From contig NZ_JAFBDS010000006.1 in the NCBI RefSeq assembly GCF_016908375.1, positions 124,001 to 188,000 on the forward strand: a stretch of DNA of 64,000 bases, in the 5' to 3' direction. Positions 8,013 through 19,003 of the stretch are shown here, piece after piece; positions within the stretch are counted from its first letter, which is position 1; the number at the start of each line of letters is the position of its first letter. The notes under the pieces are model-generated. The model worked only from the letters and a program-made list of their open reading frames with translations. It was not told where the DNA came from and searched no databases. Position numbers and translations under genes: made by a program. This stretch comes from Amphibacillus cookii. GTDB taxonomy: Bacteria > Bacillota > Bacilli > Bacillales > Amphibacillaceae.

Positions 8013-10658
8013 TTATTGTTTTAATTCTTCTATTCTTGCTGCAACTTTATCGCGTTTATCAAGATAATCGGTTTGTTTTTGTTTTTCCTCAGCAACAACA
8101 TGTTCAGGTGCTTTGTTGACAAAGCCAGCGTTACTTAATTTCTTCTCAACCCGCTCAACTTCCTTGTTTAACTTTAATAGTTCTGCTTCTAGCCTAGCTA
8201 TCTCTTTGTCCACGTCAATTAATCCAGCTAATGGCAAGTATAGCTCAGCTCCTGTGACCACAGCAGACATCGATTTTTCCGGAGCGGTTAGATCTGTCGC
8301 GATTGTCAACTCACTGGTATGACAAAATCGCTCAATATAGTGACGATTAGCAAGCAACTGTTCAGCAACCTTTGTATCACTCGCATTAATGGTGAGTACG
8401 ATTGGTTTGGACATCGGTGTATCTACTTCTGCACGTATATTGCGAACTGCACGAATAATGGCAACTAAGCGATTCATTTCTGTTGCTGCTTGCTCATTTG
8501 AATAAACCGCATTTATCTCTGGCCACTGCGCTTGTGTGATTGACTGCCCTTCATGAGGTAAGTGTTGCCAAATTTCCTCTGTCACGAATGGCATAAATGG
8601 GTGAAGCATACGTAAAATACTGTCTAATACATGAATAAGAATTGATTGTGTTGTTTGTTTAGCTTTTTCATCTTCACCATACAATGGGAGCTTCGCCATT
8701 TCAATGTACCAATCACAGAAATCATCCCAAATAAAGTTGTAGAGATGGCGTCCTGCCTCCCCAAAATCATAGCGAGCGGTGTGACGATTAACCTGTTCTA
8801 TTGTTTCATTTAAACGGGTCAGTATCCAATGATCAGCTACATTCTTTTCTGCTGACAGATTTACATGCTTATATTCCATCCCTTCAATGTTCATTAATAC
8901 AAATCGTGAAGCATTCCATATTTTATTAATGAAGTTCCACGTTGATTCAACTTTCTCCCATTGGAACCGTAAGTCTTGACCAGGCGTTGAACCCGTTGCA
9001 AGAAAGTATCGTAATGCATCTGCACCATATTTATCAATAACATCCATTGGGTCAACACCGTTTCCTAGCGACTTACTCATTTTACGCCCTTCAGCATCTC
9101 GCACAAGACCATGAATTAAAACATCATCAAATGGACGTTGCTCTGTAAAATGCTTAGATTGGAAGATCATTCTTGCTACCCAGAAAAAGATAATATCATA
9201 GCCTGTCACTAAAGCGTTAGTTGGAAAGTAACGCTCAAAGTCTTGATCATTTAAATCAGGCCAATTCAATGTTGAAAATGGCCATAAAGCCGATGAAAAC
9301 CAAGTATCTAAAACATCCGTATCTTGTTGCCAGTTTTCAAGATCAGCTGGTGCTTCTTTCCCTACATAAATCTCACCCGTATCTTTATGGTACCAAGCAG
9401 GAATACGATGCCCCCACCATAGCTGACGAGAAATACACCAGTCGCGAATATTATCCATCCATCGCAAATAATTACCTTCAAATCGCTCAGGAACAAAATT
9501 AACCTTTTCTTTTTTATCTTTTTGTAACTTCACGGCTTCATCAGCAAGAGGTTGCATATTGACAAACCATTGTGTTGATAAGTATGGCTCAACAACAGCC
9601 CCGCTTCTTTCGGAGTGTCCCACAGCATGCACATGTTCTTCAATCTTGAACAGAATTCCTTCATCTTGAAGATCTTTGACAAGCTGTTTTCGACACGCAA
9701 AGCGATCCATACCTTCGTATTTACCAGCCTTTTCATTCATTGTCCCATCTTCATTCATAACAAGTACGCGTTCTAAGTTATGACGATTACCTATTTCAAA
9801 ATCATTAGGGTCATGGGCCGGCGTAATTTTGACCGCCCCTGAACCAAATGATTGATCAACATAGTCATCAGCCACAATCTCAATCTCACGTCCAACAATT
9901 GGCAAAATTACGGTTTTGCCAATCATATGCTGATATCGTTCATCTTTCGGATGGACAGCAACAGCTGTATCACCCAACATCGTTTCAGGGCGTGTCGTTG
10001 CAATCTCGATATGACCTGAACCATCTTTAAGAGGATATTTCATGTGATAAAAATGGCCTGTCACTTCTTCGTGAATAACTTCAATATCTGATAAGGCCGT
10101 TTTCGTAGCTGGATCCCAATTAATAATGTATTCCCCACGATAAATCAGCCCTTCTTGATAAAGTTTAACGAACACTTCTTTAACTGCCTCAGATAAACCT
10201 TCATCTAGAGTAAAACGTTCTCGTGAATAATCTAGGCCTAGACCTAACTTTTCCCATTGCGCTCTAATAAAAGAAGCATAATCCTCCTTCCATTCCCACG
10301 CTTTTTCGAGAAATTTCTCACGCCCAAGATCATAACGACTGACACCTTCCTCACGCAATTTACCTTCTACTTTTGCCTGCGTAGCAATACCTGCGTGATC
10401 CATCCCCGGCAAATAAAGGACATCAAATCCCTGCATTCTTTTCATACGGGTAATAATATCTTGTAATGTGGTATCCCATGCATGCCCAATGTGTAATTTA
10501 CCGGTTACGTTTGGTGGTGGAATCACAACTGTAAATGGTTTTTTGTTTGGATCATTGGTTGCTTCAAAAAATTTGTGATCTACCCAATATTGATAACGGC
10601 CTTTCTCAACGGCTTGCGCATCATATTTAGGCGGTAAATTATGTGTTTGTTCTGACAC
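8013..10658 (-). CDS. valS: Valyl-tRNA synthetase
   Basis: 881 aa, usual length. Class I signatures are present: [13 protein letters not shown] near the N-terminus, [12 protein letters not shown] in the catalytic core, the CP1 editing domain with [18 protein letters not shown], and a C-terminal coiled coil (about residues 810-880, [20 protein letters not shown]) that contacts tRNA. It charges tRNA-Val. A T-box leader precedes it, so expression responds to uncharged tRNA-Val. Neighbours folC and spoVID are as in Bacillus subtilis. Confidence 0.98.
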   Translation of the reverse strand: MSEQTHNLPPKYDAQAVEKGRYQYWVDHKFFEATNDPNKKPFTVVIPPPNVTGKLHIGHAWDTTLQDIITRMKRMQGFDVLYLPGMDHAGIATQAKVEGKLREEGVSRYDLGREKFLEKAWEWKEDYASFIRAQWEKLGLGLDYSRERFTLDEGLSEAVKEVFVKLYQEGLIYRGEYIINWDPATKTALSDIEVIHEEVTGHFYHMKYPLKDGSGHIEIATTRPETMLGDTAVAVHPKDERYQHMIGKTVILPIVGREIEIVADDYVDQSFGSGAVKITPAHDPNDFEIGNRHNLERVLVMNEDGTMNEKAGKYEGMDRFACRKQLVKDLQDEGILFKIEEHVHAVGHSERSGAVVEPYLSTQWFVNMQPLADEAVKLQKDKKEKVNFVPERFEGNYLRWMDNIRDWCISRQLWWGHRIPAWYHKDTGEIYVGKEAPADLENWQQDTDVLDTWFSSALWPFSTLNWPDLNDQDFERYFPTNALVTGYDIIFFWVARMIFQSKHFTEQRPFDDVLIHGLVRDAEGRKMSKSLGNGVDPMDVIDKYGADALRYFLATGSTPGQDLRFQWEKVESTWNFINKIWNASRFVLMNIEGMEYKHVNLSAEKNVADHWILTRLNETIEQVNRHTARYDFGEAGRHLYNFIWDDFCDWYIEMAKLPLYGEDEKAKQTTQSILIHVLDSILRMLHPFMPFVTEEIWQHLPHEGQSITQAQWPEINAVYSNEQAATEMNRLVAIIRAVRNIRAEVDTPMSKPIVLTINASDTKVAEQLLANRHYIERFCHTSELTIATDLTAPEKSMSAVVTGAELYLPLAGLIDVDKEIARLEAELLKLNKEVERVEKKLSNAGFVNKAPEHVVAEEKQKQTDYLDKRDKVAARIEELKQ

Positions 10659-10748
10659 TTGTATAACCTCCTTATTTTTTAGCTTTTATCAAAATAGACT
10701 TACTCATCATTACTTCCTAGAACAAATAATCTGTCTTGGACTGACACA

Positions 10749-10787
10749 AAAAAAACCCTAATCATCCTAAAAAGGACGAAAGGGTTT
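10749..10787 (-). terminator. Intrinsic terminator of the valS T-box leader
   Basis: On the minus strand AAACCCT-TT-CGTCC pairs with GGATG-ATT-AGGGTTT, followed by a run of T. It lies just after the T-box sequence, as expected for the terminator that competes with the antiterminator. Confidence 0.85.
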
Positions 10788-11000
10788 AACATTCCGTGGT
10801 ACCACCTTTGTTTATAGCAATAACAAGCTATACACTTCATTTCAATAACGGTCTATAACCGGTTCAACCTAATAATAATCTATACGTTCGGTTAAACAAC
10901 TCCAAGGCTACCTTCTGCGGTTAGGGACTAGAAACCTTTCAGCTATTGGTTTCCTCTCTATAAGTTTGACCAGCATACTCTTCCTCTTCATCATCTTTAT
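10788..11000 (-). promoter_or_regulatory. T-box riboswitch leader of valS
   Basis: The conserved T-box GGTGGTACCACGGAATG reads on the minus strand at 10790-10806, directly before the terminator stem. Upstream lies about 190 nt of structured leader with stem I-like elements including an AGTA-type bulge region (GAGTATGCTGG) and a GAAACC/GGTTTC hairpin. Uncharged tRNA-Val should stabilise the antiterminator and allow valS transcription. I did not assign the specifier codon with confidence. Confidence 0.9.
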
Positions 11001-11025
11001 TATATAGTTCTTTTCTATAACAGTT

Positions 11026-11055
11026 ATTTTATCCAAAATAGCGTATAAAAGTCAA
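11026..11055 (-). promoter_or_regulatory. Likely SigA promoter of valS
   Basis: Minus strand TTGACT (11050-11055) and TAAAAT (11026-11031) with an 18-bp spacer, about 20 bp before the T-box leader. Confidence 0.55.
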
Positions 11056-11249
11056 TAACGATTTTCATAATCATGTCAACAAGTAAACATTTCAACTTCT
11101 TAAAACTTGTGCATATACTATGATAAAAGTTGATATTGATTTTGCTACAAACACATATACATTTTATTACATTTCGTGCGTTAGTGTTCATTCTTTGTTT
11201 ATTAACTACTTTAGTAGAGTGTTATACTTTTCAATGAAAGGGTGGGATT

Positions 11250-11438
11250 ATGTCTCGATATTATCGCTATCGCTTGCCACCATGGTGTCGAGAATGGCTT
11301 TTGGTGATTGAAAGGTGTTTACTTCCAATCTGTATCGTCCAACTAATCAGAACCTTATTTTTTCCAACAACACTTGATGTCTTTTTACTGGGTTTATTTA
11401 TTGGCGTCTATGTTTCTTTTTACTTAAAATGGATATAA
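11250..11438 (+). CDS. Small conserved-looking membrane protein
   Basis: 62 aa, ATG preceded by AAAGGGTGGG at good spacing. It begins MSRYYRYRLPPWCREWLLVI and has two hydrophobic stretches (about 17-35 and 43-60), the last ending in FYLKWI. It is divergent from valS and convergent with spoVID. Function unknown. The clean ribosome site and membrane topology support a real gene; I recall similar short proteins in Bacillaceae but cannot name a family. Confidence 0.6.
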   Translation: MSRYYRYRLPPWCREWLLVIERCLLPICIVQLIRTLFFPTTLDVFLLGLFIGVYVSFYLKWI

Positions 11439-11576
11439 AATAAACCTCCAATCAGCGGGGGTTTTCGTCCGTCACTCACTGATGGTTAGCTGAGTGGAAT
11501 CAGGACATCAGCGTCCGTTATCTCTCACCTGTTCTCTATTTTCGGGAGCGTTTTATGGACGCTTATCTGTAATAAA
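11437..11576 (+). repeat. Dispersed structured intergenic repeat, copy B
   Basis: About 140 bp between two converging 3' ends (the small membrane protein and spoVID). Landmarks: ACCTCCAATCAGCGGGG, GAGTGGAATCAGGACATCAG, arms GCGTCCGTTA / TTTTATGGACGC, end CTTATCTGTAATAAA. Confidence 0.8.
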
Positions 11577-11602
11577 TAGCGCGCAGCTTTTGAATTTAAA
11601 TA

Positions 11603-11648
11603 GAAAAAGTGATGAACACTACTATTGAAAGGTGTCATCACTTTTTAT
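11603..11648 (-). terminator. Terminator downstream of spoVID
   Basis: AAAAAGTGATGA pairs with TCATCACTTTTT around a ~20-nt loop, T-rich on the minus strand, 3 bp beyond the spoVID stop. Confidence 0.8.
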
Positions 11649-11650
11649 TT

Positions 11651-12655
11651 TTACTTCGGCACATATATGATTTGACCTTGATAAACATCTAATGACTCTA
11701 ACCGATTAGCCTCTTGTAATTTCATTGTATTGACACCATATTGTTCTGCTATACCCTCTAAAGAGTCTTGCTCCTGAACAATATACATTGTCATTTTTGT
11801 ATACTGTTCTTTCTCTGAATCACTTTGGTCAAACAAATCTAACAAGTAGGTTGGTCGTTGTACAGTTTCATCTGAGTGACTTTCTTCTGCAACCTCGGCG
11901 TCAGGGGCAGTTTCTTCTGTTAATGGTTCACTGCGAATGTCTTCTTCAATCATTTCTTGAGCTTTATCGGGAACTATCTCTGGGTCAGGCGCAATCTCTT
12001 CCTTGGTCTCAATTTCTGTTTTTTGTCCTTCTAAATCTTCCCGTTGTAGTTGAATCACTTTATCATCTTCTTTATCTTCTTCCCCGTCTTTACTTTGCTC
12101 AGCCTCCTTTTCTTCTGCTTTAATTTTCAAATCAAATGTAATTCTATCTTCTACTTCGTCCGCTTCTTCTACTTGCTCATCACTATCTTCAGGTTCTTCC
12201 ACTTCTTTAGTCTCTTCAACCCGATCGTGTTCCAGGCCTTGAATAACAAGAGATGCCTCTAATTCCAATTTACAAGATTCCGGTAAATGATAATCAAAGC
12301 TATCAACGCTTACGGATAACTCATCCATCCGTTTCACTCGTTCATGTGGAATAGAGATATCTACAGGGAAATGGTGTGAAAATTCGCAGATTCCATCCTC
12401 ATCTCGAACAACCTTTTTAAAATAACGCCCTGTCACTTCTGGCTCATCTATATCAGATTGTTCATCCATTTCATCAGGTAAATACTCACCTGTTAAAGCA
12501 ATGATTCCTCGTACTGAAACATAATCAGGAAAGGTTTGAATAGAAATTTCCGGATCAAGACCTATCCCTAACATTTCAGAAACCCCTTCTGACTTATGAA
12601 ATAATAATGTTTCAGTTAAATCGAACTGAAATGACCTTGACTCTTGCTCAGGCAT
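11651..12655 (-). CDS. spoVID: Spore coat morphogenetic protein SpoVID (LysM)
   Basis: 334 aa from the ATG at 12655, chosen because AAAGGAGGAAAG sits just upstream; an ATG six codons earlier lacks this. The N-terminal ~120 residues (SFQFDLTETLLF...SVRGIIALTGEYLP) match the SpoVID N-domain, the middle is a long acidic low-complexity stretch (Glu/Asp rich, about 160-285), and the C-terminus is one LysM domain (YIVQEQDSLEGIAEQYGVN). It directs coat encasement around the forespore. Position before valS matches Bacillus subtilis, though ysxE is missing. Confidence 0.9.
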   Translation of the reverse strand: MPEQESRSFQFDLTETLLFHKSEGVSEMLGIGLDPEISIQTFPDYVSVRGIIALTGEYLPDEMDEQSDIDEPEVTGRYFKKVVRDEDGICEFSHHFPVDISIPHERVKRMDELSVSVDSFDYHLPESCKLELEASLVIQGLEHDRVEETKEVEEPEDSDEQVEEADEVEDRITFDLKIKAEEKEAEQSKDGEEDKEDDKVIQLQREDLEGQKTEIETKEEIAPDPEIVPDKAQEMIEEDIRSEPLTEETAPDAEVAEESHSDETVQRPTYLLDLFDQSDSEKEQYTKMTMYIVQEQDSLEGIAEQYGVNTMKLQEANRLESLDVYQGQIIYVPK

Positions 12656-12971
12656 CAACTTTCCTCCTTTCAACTCAACACATCCTCATTAACAGATATA
12701 TGATATTATCAAAAGAATATGTCAAGTTGTCAGCAGACTTCAACCAAGCCCTAACTTAGATTAACATGTAAATATGAACAAAAGACAAGAAAATTTTCTG
12801 TGGTCTATCCACTACATCAAACAGCTGAAAAAAGAAACGTGGCAAATAACAGTCTAGCGTAACATTACTAAGATAAGTGTCTACGTGATACAGGTTATAA
12901 CCACTCTTTAAGTTATTTCTAGACTCAAAAGAAAACAGACGGTTATTATACGCCTGCTTGCTTTTAAGATC

Positions 12972-13163
12972 TCAATGTAAAAAAAGCTGTGAATCGATAT
13001 CTAAATAAAATTCAGTTCGATTACAAGTAGATAAAATGACCACTTGATCAACACCGTTTATATGTATTATCGATTCAAACATTATCTGTAATTGGTTTTG
13101 GTCAACTGCGCATTTTTCTCTTATGGAGCATGGTGATAATGGCTTCAACATGACAGCATCCAA
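12972..13163 (-). pseudogene. hemA: Remnant of glutamyl-tRNA reductase (hemA 5' end)
   Basis: 63 codons from a TTG with GGAGGTGAC upstream. The fragment contains SIREKCAVDQNQL and VVILSTCNRTEFYLDID, i.e. the N-terminal IREK and the catalytic-Cys STCNRTE motifs of HemA, then stops; a complete HemA has about 440-450 residues. It lies between spoVID and engB, exactly where hemAXCDBL sits in Bacillus subtilis. Everything downstream of it in that cluster is absent. It is a relic of a lost heme pathway, not a functional enzyme. Confidence 0.85.
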
Positions 13164-13306
13164 ACCGTCACCTCCATCTTAGAATAGGCAAACCTTTACC
13201 TTTCTGATAAAATAGACGATAGTTTATAATAGACAAATAGTTTAGCAACTTATCATCGTTTTTAAAGCCAATCAACTTTATGACGGTATTGGCAGAGGAG
13301 GTTTTC

Positions 13307-13789
13307 ATGCGTCAACAAAATCAATTAAGTGCATTTATTTTGATTGGAGTCGGTCTTTACTTTTTACTTCAACAATGGGACTTGCCGTTTTTAGCTGATT
13401 TTTCAACATGGCCTAGTTTGTTTATGGTCTTAGGATTGAGTTTGCTTATTCACGGCTATCTAAGTCGAGATCATGATAAAATTTTTCCTGGAACGATTCT
13501 TTTAGGACTCGGTATTCACTTCCATGCTGTTTCCGTTTATCCTGAATGGGTTGAACACTGGAGTGTTTATGCAATTATTATTGGGATAGCATTTCTCCTT
13601 CGCTATCAAAAGACGAAGGCTGGCTTGTACCCCGGATTAATTCTACTTTCCCTTGGTCTTTTCATCCTTTTATCAATGACAAATTCACAATTTGCTCAAT
13701 CCATACATCAACTTATTGATTGGTTAGAGGATTATTGGCCCGTTGGCTTAATCGTTTTCGGCATCTATTTACTATTTAAAAAAAGATAG
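13307..13789 (+). CDS. Integral membrane protein, LiaF/DUF5668-like
   Basis: 160 aa starting at the ATG at 13307, which has GAGGAGG five bases upstream; the longer frame from 13280 is not supported. Seven or so short hydrophobic segments in pairs (FILIGVGLYFLLQQW, WPSLFMVLGLSLLIHGY, GTILLGLGIHF, YAIIIGIAFLL, GLILLSLGLFILL, WPVGLIVFGIYLLF) resemble the transmembrane unit of LiaF-type proteins. Monocistronic with its own terminator. Exact role unknown. Confidence 0.7.
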   Translation: MRQQNQLSAFILIGVGLYFLLQQWDLPFLADFSTWPSLFMVLGLSLLIHGYLSRDHDKIFPGTILLGLGIHFHAVSVYPEWVEHWSVYAIIIGIAFLLRYQKTKAGLYPGLILLSLGLFILLSMTNSQFAQSIHQLIDWLEDYWPVGLIVFGIYLLFKKR

Positions 13790-13809
13790 CATGAATGCTA
13801 TCTTTTTTA
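13779..13809 (+). terminator. Terminator of the membrane protein gene
   Basis: AAAAAGATAGCAT / ATGCTATCTTTTTT hairpin overlapping the stop codon, with T-run. Confidence 0.85.
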
Positions 13810-13822
13810 TCTGGTTCTTTGT

Positions 13823-14214
13823 CAAATGACGTTGGTGAGAATTTTTGCCGGCAATTTTATAGATGCATTTCACAAATATTCAAGTCGGATTATGCTGCTT
13901 GAATGTTTGTTTGGTTAGGTGCATTTTGGGCTGATTTCGATTCAATAGATCTTAACTTAGCTATCTACACGTAAATTCATTCGGGTTCGGTCAGGAAGTG
14001 ATGAGACCCCTGCAGGAATAGCACGAGCTGAAGATCCACTCATGTGCGCGTTTGGTGCGCACATGAGTTAGCTGAAGCCGTGCCTGCTGAAAGCGAATCA
14101 CTGGATGATCGAACCCATTTCTATTTTTAGAGAAATAGAAATGACGTTAGCGAAAGTCTACCCCCATTTCACAAACGCATGAAATGGAGAATTCCCTTCA
14201 CCAACGTCAAATAG
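13823..14214. repeat. ~390-bp non-coding element with inverted ends (MITE-like)
   Basis: The ends share TGACGTTGGTGA in inverted orientation (13827-13838 and reverse complement at 14198-14209), with related flanks (AAATGACG / CGTCAAAT). Inside is a GC-richer segment with GAGACCCCTGCAGG, a strong ACTCATGTGCGC / GCGCACATGAGT hairpin and GAAGATCCACT. I know similar GAGACCCC-type intergenic repeats from other Bacillaceae. No ORF of interest; it fills the gap before engB. Confidence 0.65.
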
Positions 14215-14298
14215 TATACAACCTTTTATCTTTATAGTAGATTGAGGCGCCCATATTTGTATACCTGTACACCAACCCAATCTTGTAACATTGATCAA

Positions 14299-14904
14299 TT
14301 AAGCTTTACCCCCATTGGTGTGTGGTAAGTAGGAGCTAATGACACGCCATGCTTCTTCTTTTCCTTGGGCCGTTTCAGCTGAAAATGGAATAATCTGATC
14401 TCCATTTTCTAAAGCTAATGTCTCTTTAACACGCTTAACATGTTTGGCTACTTGTCCCTTTTTAATTTTATCCACTTTAGTAGCAATAACAAGAACCGGG
14501 ATTTGATGGTGCTTTAGAAAATCATACATCGCCACATCATCATTTGTCGGTTGATGACGAATATCGATGACAAGTACAGTAGCTTGTAGATTTTCTCGTT
14601 CAGTAAAATACGTTTCCATCATTTTACCCCAGGCTTCACGTTCAGTCTTCGATACCTTTGCATAGCCATAACCCGGAACATCTACAAAGTGAAAAATGTC
14701 ATTGATTAAGTAAAAATTTAAGGTTTGTGTCTTTCCTGGTTTAGAAGATGTACGTGCCAAAGCTTTTCGATTAATAAGCTTATTAATAAACGATGATTTC
14801 CCTACATTGGATCGGCCTGCTAATGCAATTTCAGGTAATCCTTCTGGCGGATATTGCTTAGGTGTTACAGCACTAATAGTAATGTCTGATTTTGTTACTT
14901 TCAT
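14299..14904 (-). CDS. engB: Ribosome biogenesis GTPase EngB/YsxC
   Basis: 201 aa. G1 GRSNVGKSS near residue 30, G3 DVPGYGYAK, and G4 TKVDK near 140 are intact. This TrmE-Era family GTPase acts in late 50S subunit assembly. It follows lonA by 1 bp in the same operon, as in Bacillus subtilis. Confidence 0.96.
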   Translation of the reverse strand: MKVTKSDITISAVTPKQYPPEGLPEIALAGRSNVGKSSFINKLINRKALARTSSKPGKTQTLNFYLINDIFHFVDVPGYGYAKVSKTEREAWGKMMETYFTERENLQATVLVIDIRHQPTNDDVAMYDFLKHHQIPVLVIATKVDKIKKGQVAKHVKRVKETLALENGDQIIPFSAETAQGKEEAWRVISSYLPHTNGGKA

Positions 14905-14905
14905 G

Positions 14906-17224
14906 TTATTCCCCCACTAACGCATGTTCAAGTACTTGATCTAAATGGTCAACGGCAATAAAGGTTAGTGATTGTTTAACACTCTCAGGGATATCATCTA
15001 AGTCTTTTTCATTTTCCTTTGGTATGATGATGGTAGTCAACCCAGCACGATGAGCACTCAATGTTTTTTCTTTTAATCCACCGATAGGTAAGACTCGCCC
15101 ACGAAGAGTGATCTCTCCTGTCATTCCTACTTCTTTACGCACGGGATGATTGGTTAAACTTGATATAAGTGCAGTTGCCATCGTAATACCTGCTGATGGT
15201 CCATCTTTTGGTGTCGCCCCTTCTGGAACGTGAATATGAATATCTTGTTTTTGATGAAAGTTCGGATCAATCTTCAATTGTTCCGCTCTTGATCGGATGT
15301 AACTCAATGCTGCGTGTGCAGATTCTTTCATAACATCACCAAGTTTACCTGTTAAAGCTAATTTCCCCTTACCAGGTACAATACTGACTTCAATCGCTAA
15401 CGTATCACCACCTGCAGCTGTATACGCTAAACCTGTTGCCGTTCCAATTTGATCTTCTTCTTCCATCATACCATAACGATAGAGAGGTTTGCCTAATAAT
15501 TTTTCTAATTGGTTTTCGGTAACCACAATCCGCTTCTTTTGTTCAGATACAAACAACTTTGCTGCCTTTCGACATAATGCAGCCAATTGCCTTTCAAGTT
15601 GTCGAACACCCGCTTCACGGGTATAACGCCGAATTAACTTTAATAAACCCTCATCACGCACTTGTAAGTTACCTTTTTTCAATCCATGTGCTGCTAATTG
15701 TTTTGGTAGTAAATAATTGCGGGCAATATGCTGTTTTTCTAATTCGGTGTATCCTGGAATAGAGATAATTTCCATACGATCTAACAGCGGTCGAGGAATC
15801 GTTTGTAAATGGTTAGCTGTTGCAACAAACATGACTTTACTAAGGTCATACGTCTCTTCAATAAAATGATCGCTAAATTGGCTGTTCTGCTCAGGATCTA
15901 ATACCTCAAGCATAGCTGCTGATGGATCGCCTCTAAAATCATTTGCCATTTTATCAATTTCATCTAGTAACATCACCGGATTAATCGTTTCTGCTTTTTT
16001 CATACCTTGAATAATGCGGCCAGGCATCGCCCCAACATAAGTACGACGATGTCCTCTTATTTCGGCTTCATCTCTGACTCCACCAAGCGATAAGCGAACA
16101 AAACGGCGGTTTATTGCCCGGGCAATAGATTTGGCTAGTGAAGTCTTTCCTACTCCTGGCGGCCCAACCAAACAAAGAATTGGACCACGTAAAGACTTGG
16201 TTAATTGCTGAACAGCTAAATATTCTAAAATACGCTCTTTCACTTTATCCAAGCCGTAATGATCTTGATTTAAAATCGCTTCAGCGTGATCAACATCGAG
16301 GTGATCCTCTGTTTCATTTGACCACGGAAGGCTAACAAGCCAGTCTAAATAATTTCTGATAACCGCACTTTCTGCTGAGGTTTGTGGTACCTTCTCAAAA
16401 CGCTTTAGCTCTTTTTCAGCCAGCTTCAAAATTCGGTCCGGCATATTACTTTGTCCTATTTTCTCTTGTAGGTCTGCGACCTCTCCTGACTTCCCATCTT
16501 TATCACCTAGCTCTTTTTGTATTGCCTTCATTTGTTCACGCAAATAATATTCTTTTTGCGTCTGTTCAATTGATCGCTTTACGCGTTGTCCAATTTTCTG
16601 CTCTAAACGCAAAACTTCTTGCTCATTAGAAATTAACTCCATTAATTGTTGCGCCCGTTCGTCGACATCAATCATTTCTAACAACACTTGTTTAATCGAT
16701 AATTTAATTGGTAAATGTGAACTAATTAGATCTGTTAATTGTGATAAATCTGCAATATCAATAACACTTTCATAGGTTTCCTTCGATAATTTACTTGATA
16801 ATTCAACATATTTTTTAAATTGATCCAAAAGGGTTCGCATCAACGCCGATTGCCTTGGTTCTTCAACCAAACCTTGCTCAACCAATTGGACAACTTCAAC
16901 TAAGAAATAGGGGTCAGTCTGCTGAAAAGAAACAGCTTCTGCTCGCTTGATTCCTTCAACCAATACTCTAAATGTACCATTGGGCAACTTTAACATTTGT
17001 TTAACATAAGCAATCGTACCATTAAGATATAGATCTTCTTTCGTTGGTTCTTTAACTGCACTTTCTTTTTGAGCAACAAGTAAAATCTTTCGATCATGCA
17101 TCATCGCCATTTCTAACGCTTCAACCGAATGCTTACGCCCAATATCCAAATGCATGACAACTGATGGATAAACGACCATACCGCGAAGCGGGAGTAGTGG
17201 TAATATCGGGTTTTCTTCACTCAT
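14906..17224 (-). CDS. lonA: ATP-dependent protease LonA
   Basis: 772 aa from the ATG at 17224, chosen for the GGGAGGGACG ribosome site and because the protein then starts [20 protein letters not shown], the usual Lon N-terminus; the longer frame adds 13 unsupported residues. Walker [14 protein letters not shown], Walker [10 protein letters not shown] and the catalytic Ser in [15 protein letters not shown] with the downstream Lys are present. It degrades misfolded and regulatory proteins. lonB, found between clpX and lonA in Bacillus subtilis, is absent. Confidence 0.96.
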   Translation of the reverse strand: MSEENPILPLLPLRGMVVYPSVVMHLDIGRKHSVEALEMAMMHDRKILLVAQKESAVKEPTKEDLYLNGTIAYVKQMLKLPNGTFRVLVEGIKRAEAVSFQQTDPYFLVEVVQLVEQGLVEEPRQSALMRTLLDQFKKYVELSSKLSKETYESVIDIADLSQLTDLISSHLPIKLSIKQVLLEMIDVDERAQQLMELISNEQEVLRLEQKIGQRVKRSIEQTQKEYYLREQMKAIQKELGDKDGKSGEVADLQEKIGQSNMPDRILKLAEKELKRFEKVPQTSAESAVIRNYLDWLVSLPWSNETEDHLDVDHAEAILNQDHYGLDKVKERILEYLAVQQLTKSLRGPILCLVGPPGVGKTSLAKSIARAINRRFVRLSLGGVRDEAEIRGHRRTYVGAMPGRIIQGMKKAETINPVMLLDEIDKMANDFRGDPSAAMLEVLDPEQNSQFSDHFIEETYDLSKVMFVATANHLQTIPRPLLDRMEIISIPGYTELEKQHIARNYLLPKQLAAHGLKKGNLQVRDEGLLKLIRRYTREAGVRQLERQLAALCRKAAKLFVSEQKKRIVVTENQLEKLLGKPLYRYGMMEEEDQIGTATGLAYTAAGGDTLAIEVSIVPGKGKLALTGKLGDVMKESAHAALSYIRSRAEQLKIDPNFHQKQDIHIHVPEGATPKDGPSAGITMATALISSLTNHPVRKEVGMTGEITLRGRVLPIGGLKEKTLSAHRAGLTTIIIPKENEKDLDDIPESVKQSLTFIAVDHLDQVLEHALVGE

Positions 17225-17345
17225 AGAACGTCCCTCCCTGTTCTTTATTTTTATCATACCCATGTTTATCTCGAAATCACATATAAGTTTTTAAAAAAAT
17301 CCGGTCTAAATAATCCAAATCTATGTAATGATGTAATAGAATAGA

Positions 17346-17372
17346 AAATCCCTTGCTTTACACAAGGGATTT
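17346..17372 (-). terminator. Terminator of clpX
   Basis: AAATCCCTTG / CAAGGGATTT hairpin with a 7-nt loop, 12 bp past the clpX stop, T-rich on the minus strand. Confidence 0.85.
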
Positions 17373-17384
17373 AATAGCTAACAA

Positions 17385-18653
17385 TTAAGCACTCTCCTTT
17401 GGTTCTTCATCAATCATCGAACCATCTTCAAGCAATAATTTGGGTCGCCCATTCTCAATTTCTACTGTATCCTTCGTAATGATACATTTTTTAATATCAT
17501 CACGAGAAGGTAATTCAAACATGACATCTAACATAATCGTTTCAAGAATAGAACGCAAACCACGCGCACCCGTATTTCGTTCCATTGCTTTTTTAGCAAT
17601 TGCTTCAAGCGCTTCCTCTTCAAATTCTAGATCTACATTGTCAATCTGGAAAAGTCGCCTATACTGTTTAACAAGGGCATTTTTTGGCTTAGTTAGTATT
17701 TCAATCAATGCCTCTCTATCCAATGGTTCCAAGCTTCCGATAATAGGTAGCCTTCCGATGAATTCAGGAATTAAACCAAACTTTAATAAATCTTCAGGTA
17801 AAACTTTTTGGAGCAACTGAGCTTTATCTAATTCATCGGAATCTGTTTCAGCTCCAAATCCAATTATTTTTTTACCTAGACGACTTTTAATAATTTGGTC
17901 AATCCCATCAAAGGCACCACCTACAATAAATAAAATATTGGTTGTGTCAATTTGAATAAATTCTTGATGCGGATGCTTCCTTCCACCTTGTGGTGGCACA
18001 CTTGCTGTCGTTCCTTCTAAAATCTTAAGCAATGCTTGTTGAACACCTTCACCAGAAACATCTCTTGTTATTGATGGGTTCTCTGATTTGCGAGCAACTT
18101 TATCAATTTCATCAATGTAAATAATACCTTTTTCAGCTTTTTCCACATCATAATCTGCTGCTTGAATTAGCTTAAGTAAAATATTCTCAACATCTTCACC
18201 AACATAACCTGCCTCAGTCAGAGATGTGGCATCAGCTATTGCAAAAGGTACATTTAAGATTCTTGCTAATGTTTGAGCGAGCAACGTTTTACCACTTCCG
18301 GTCGGACCGATCATTGCGATATTACTCTTCGCAAGCTCTACATCATCGGTGCCACGCGTCGCATTAATTCGCTTATAATGGTTATAAACAGCTACTGAAA
18401 GATTCTTCTTTGCTTTGTTCTGTCCAATGACATAATCATCTAAAATCGATCGAATTTCTTGAGGTTTCGGTACATCTTTAAATTCTACTTCTTCATCTGT
18501 TCCGAGCTCTTCCTCGACAATTTCAGAACAAAGTTCAATACATTCATCACATATATATACACCTGGACCAGCTACTAATTTCCTTACCTGATCTTGTGTT
18601 TTTCCGCAAAAAGAACATTTAAGTTGGCCTTTCTCTTCATTGAACTTATACAT
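17385..18653 (-). CDS. clpX: ATP-dependent Clp protease ATP-binding subunit ClpX
   Basis: 422 aa, typical length. N-terminal zinc domain CSFCGKTQ ... CDECIELC, Walker [13 protein letters not shown], Walker [10 protein letters not shown], the IGF loop (KKIIGFGAE) that docks ClpP, and sensor 2 GARGLRS. It unfolds substrates for ClpP. Separate terminator and the 350-bp gap upstream suggest its own promoter between tig and clpX. Confidence 0.97.
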   Translation of the reverse strand: MYKFNEEKGQLKCSFCGKTQDQVRKLVAGPGVYICDECIELCSEIVEEELGTDEEVEFKDVPKPQEIRSILDDYVIGQNKAKKNLSVAVYNHYKRINATRGTDDVELAKSNIAMIGPTGSGKTLLAQTLARILNVPFAIADATSLTEAGYVGEDVENILLKLIQAADYDVEKAEKGIIYIDEIDKVARKSENPSITRDVSGEGVQQALLKILEGTTASVPPQGGRKHPHQEFIQIDTTNILFIVGGAFDGIDQIIKSRLGKKIIGFGAETDSDELDKAQLLQKVLPEDLLKFGLIPEFIGRLPIIGSLEPLDREALIEILTKPKNALVKQYRRLFQIDNVDLEFEEEALEAIAKKAMERNTGARGLRSILETIMLDVMFELPSRDDIKKCIITKDTVEIENGRPKLLLEDGSMIDEEPKESA

Positions 18654-19003
18654 ATTACTCTCACCCCTCTATAATTAAAAAACAATACGTGTTGTGTTTA
18701 ATCACGTATGATACGCTATATTTGGTTGATATGCAAAAGGAGAAGCAACTTAGGTGCCTATATCCCTATTACTTCTTCATCATATCAAATAACAGTAGAT
18801 ATTAAAAATAATACCTCTTAAAGTCCCTTTTTTAGTCTTACCCATTTACTTGAACGCTAAACGAGCATCCTTATTATATGTATGTTATCTTATGTAAAAT
18901 TCAAAGTGATGTTAAGTGTATGTGTATTCGACTCAATATGTAAAAAGGTTTGGATGGTAGAAAACAAGGCGAAAAGTAACCGCCTTGTTTATTTATCCCT
19001 GAT
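18654..19003. other. Gap between tig and clpX
   Basis: About 350 bp holding the tig terminator and, probably, the clpX promoter. I see no gene in it; the short plus-strand frame overlapping the tig end has no ribosome site. Confidence 0.6.
18962..18990 (-). terminator. Terminator of tig
   Basis: AAACAAGGCG / CGCCTTGTTT hairpin, 14 bp past the tig stop, followed on the minus strand by TTTTC. Confidence 0.85.
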
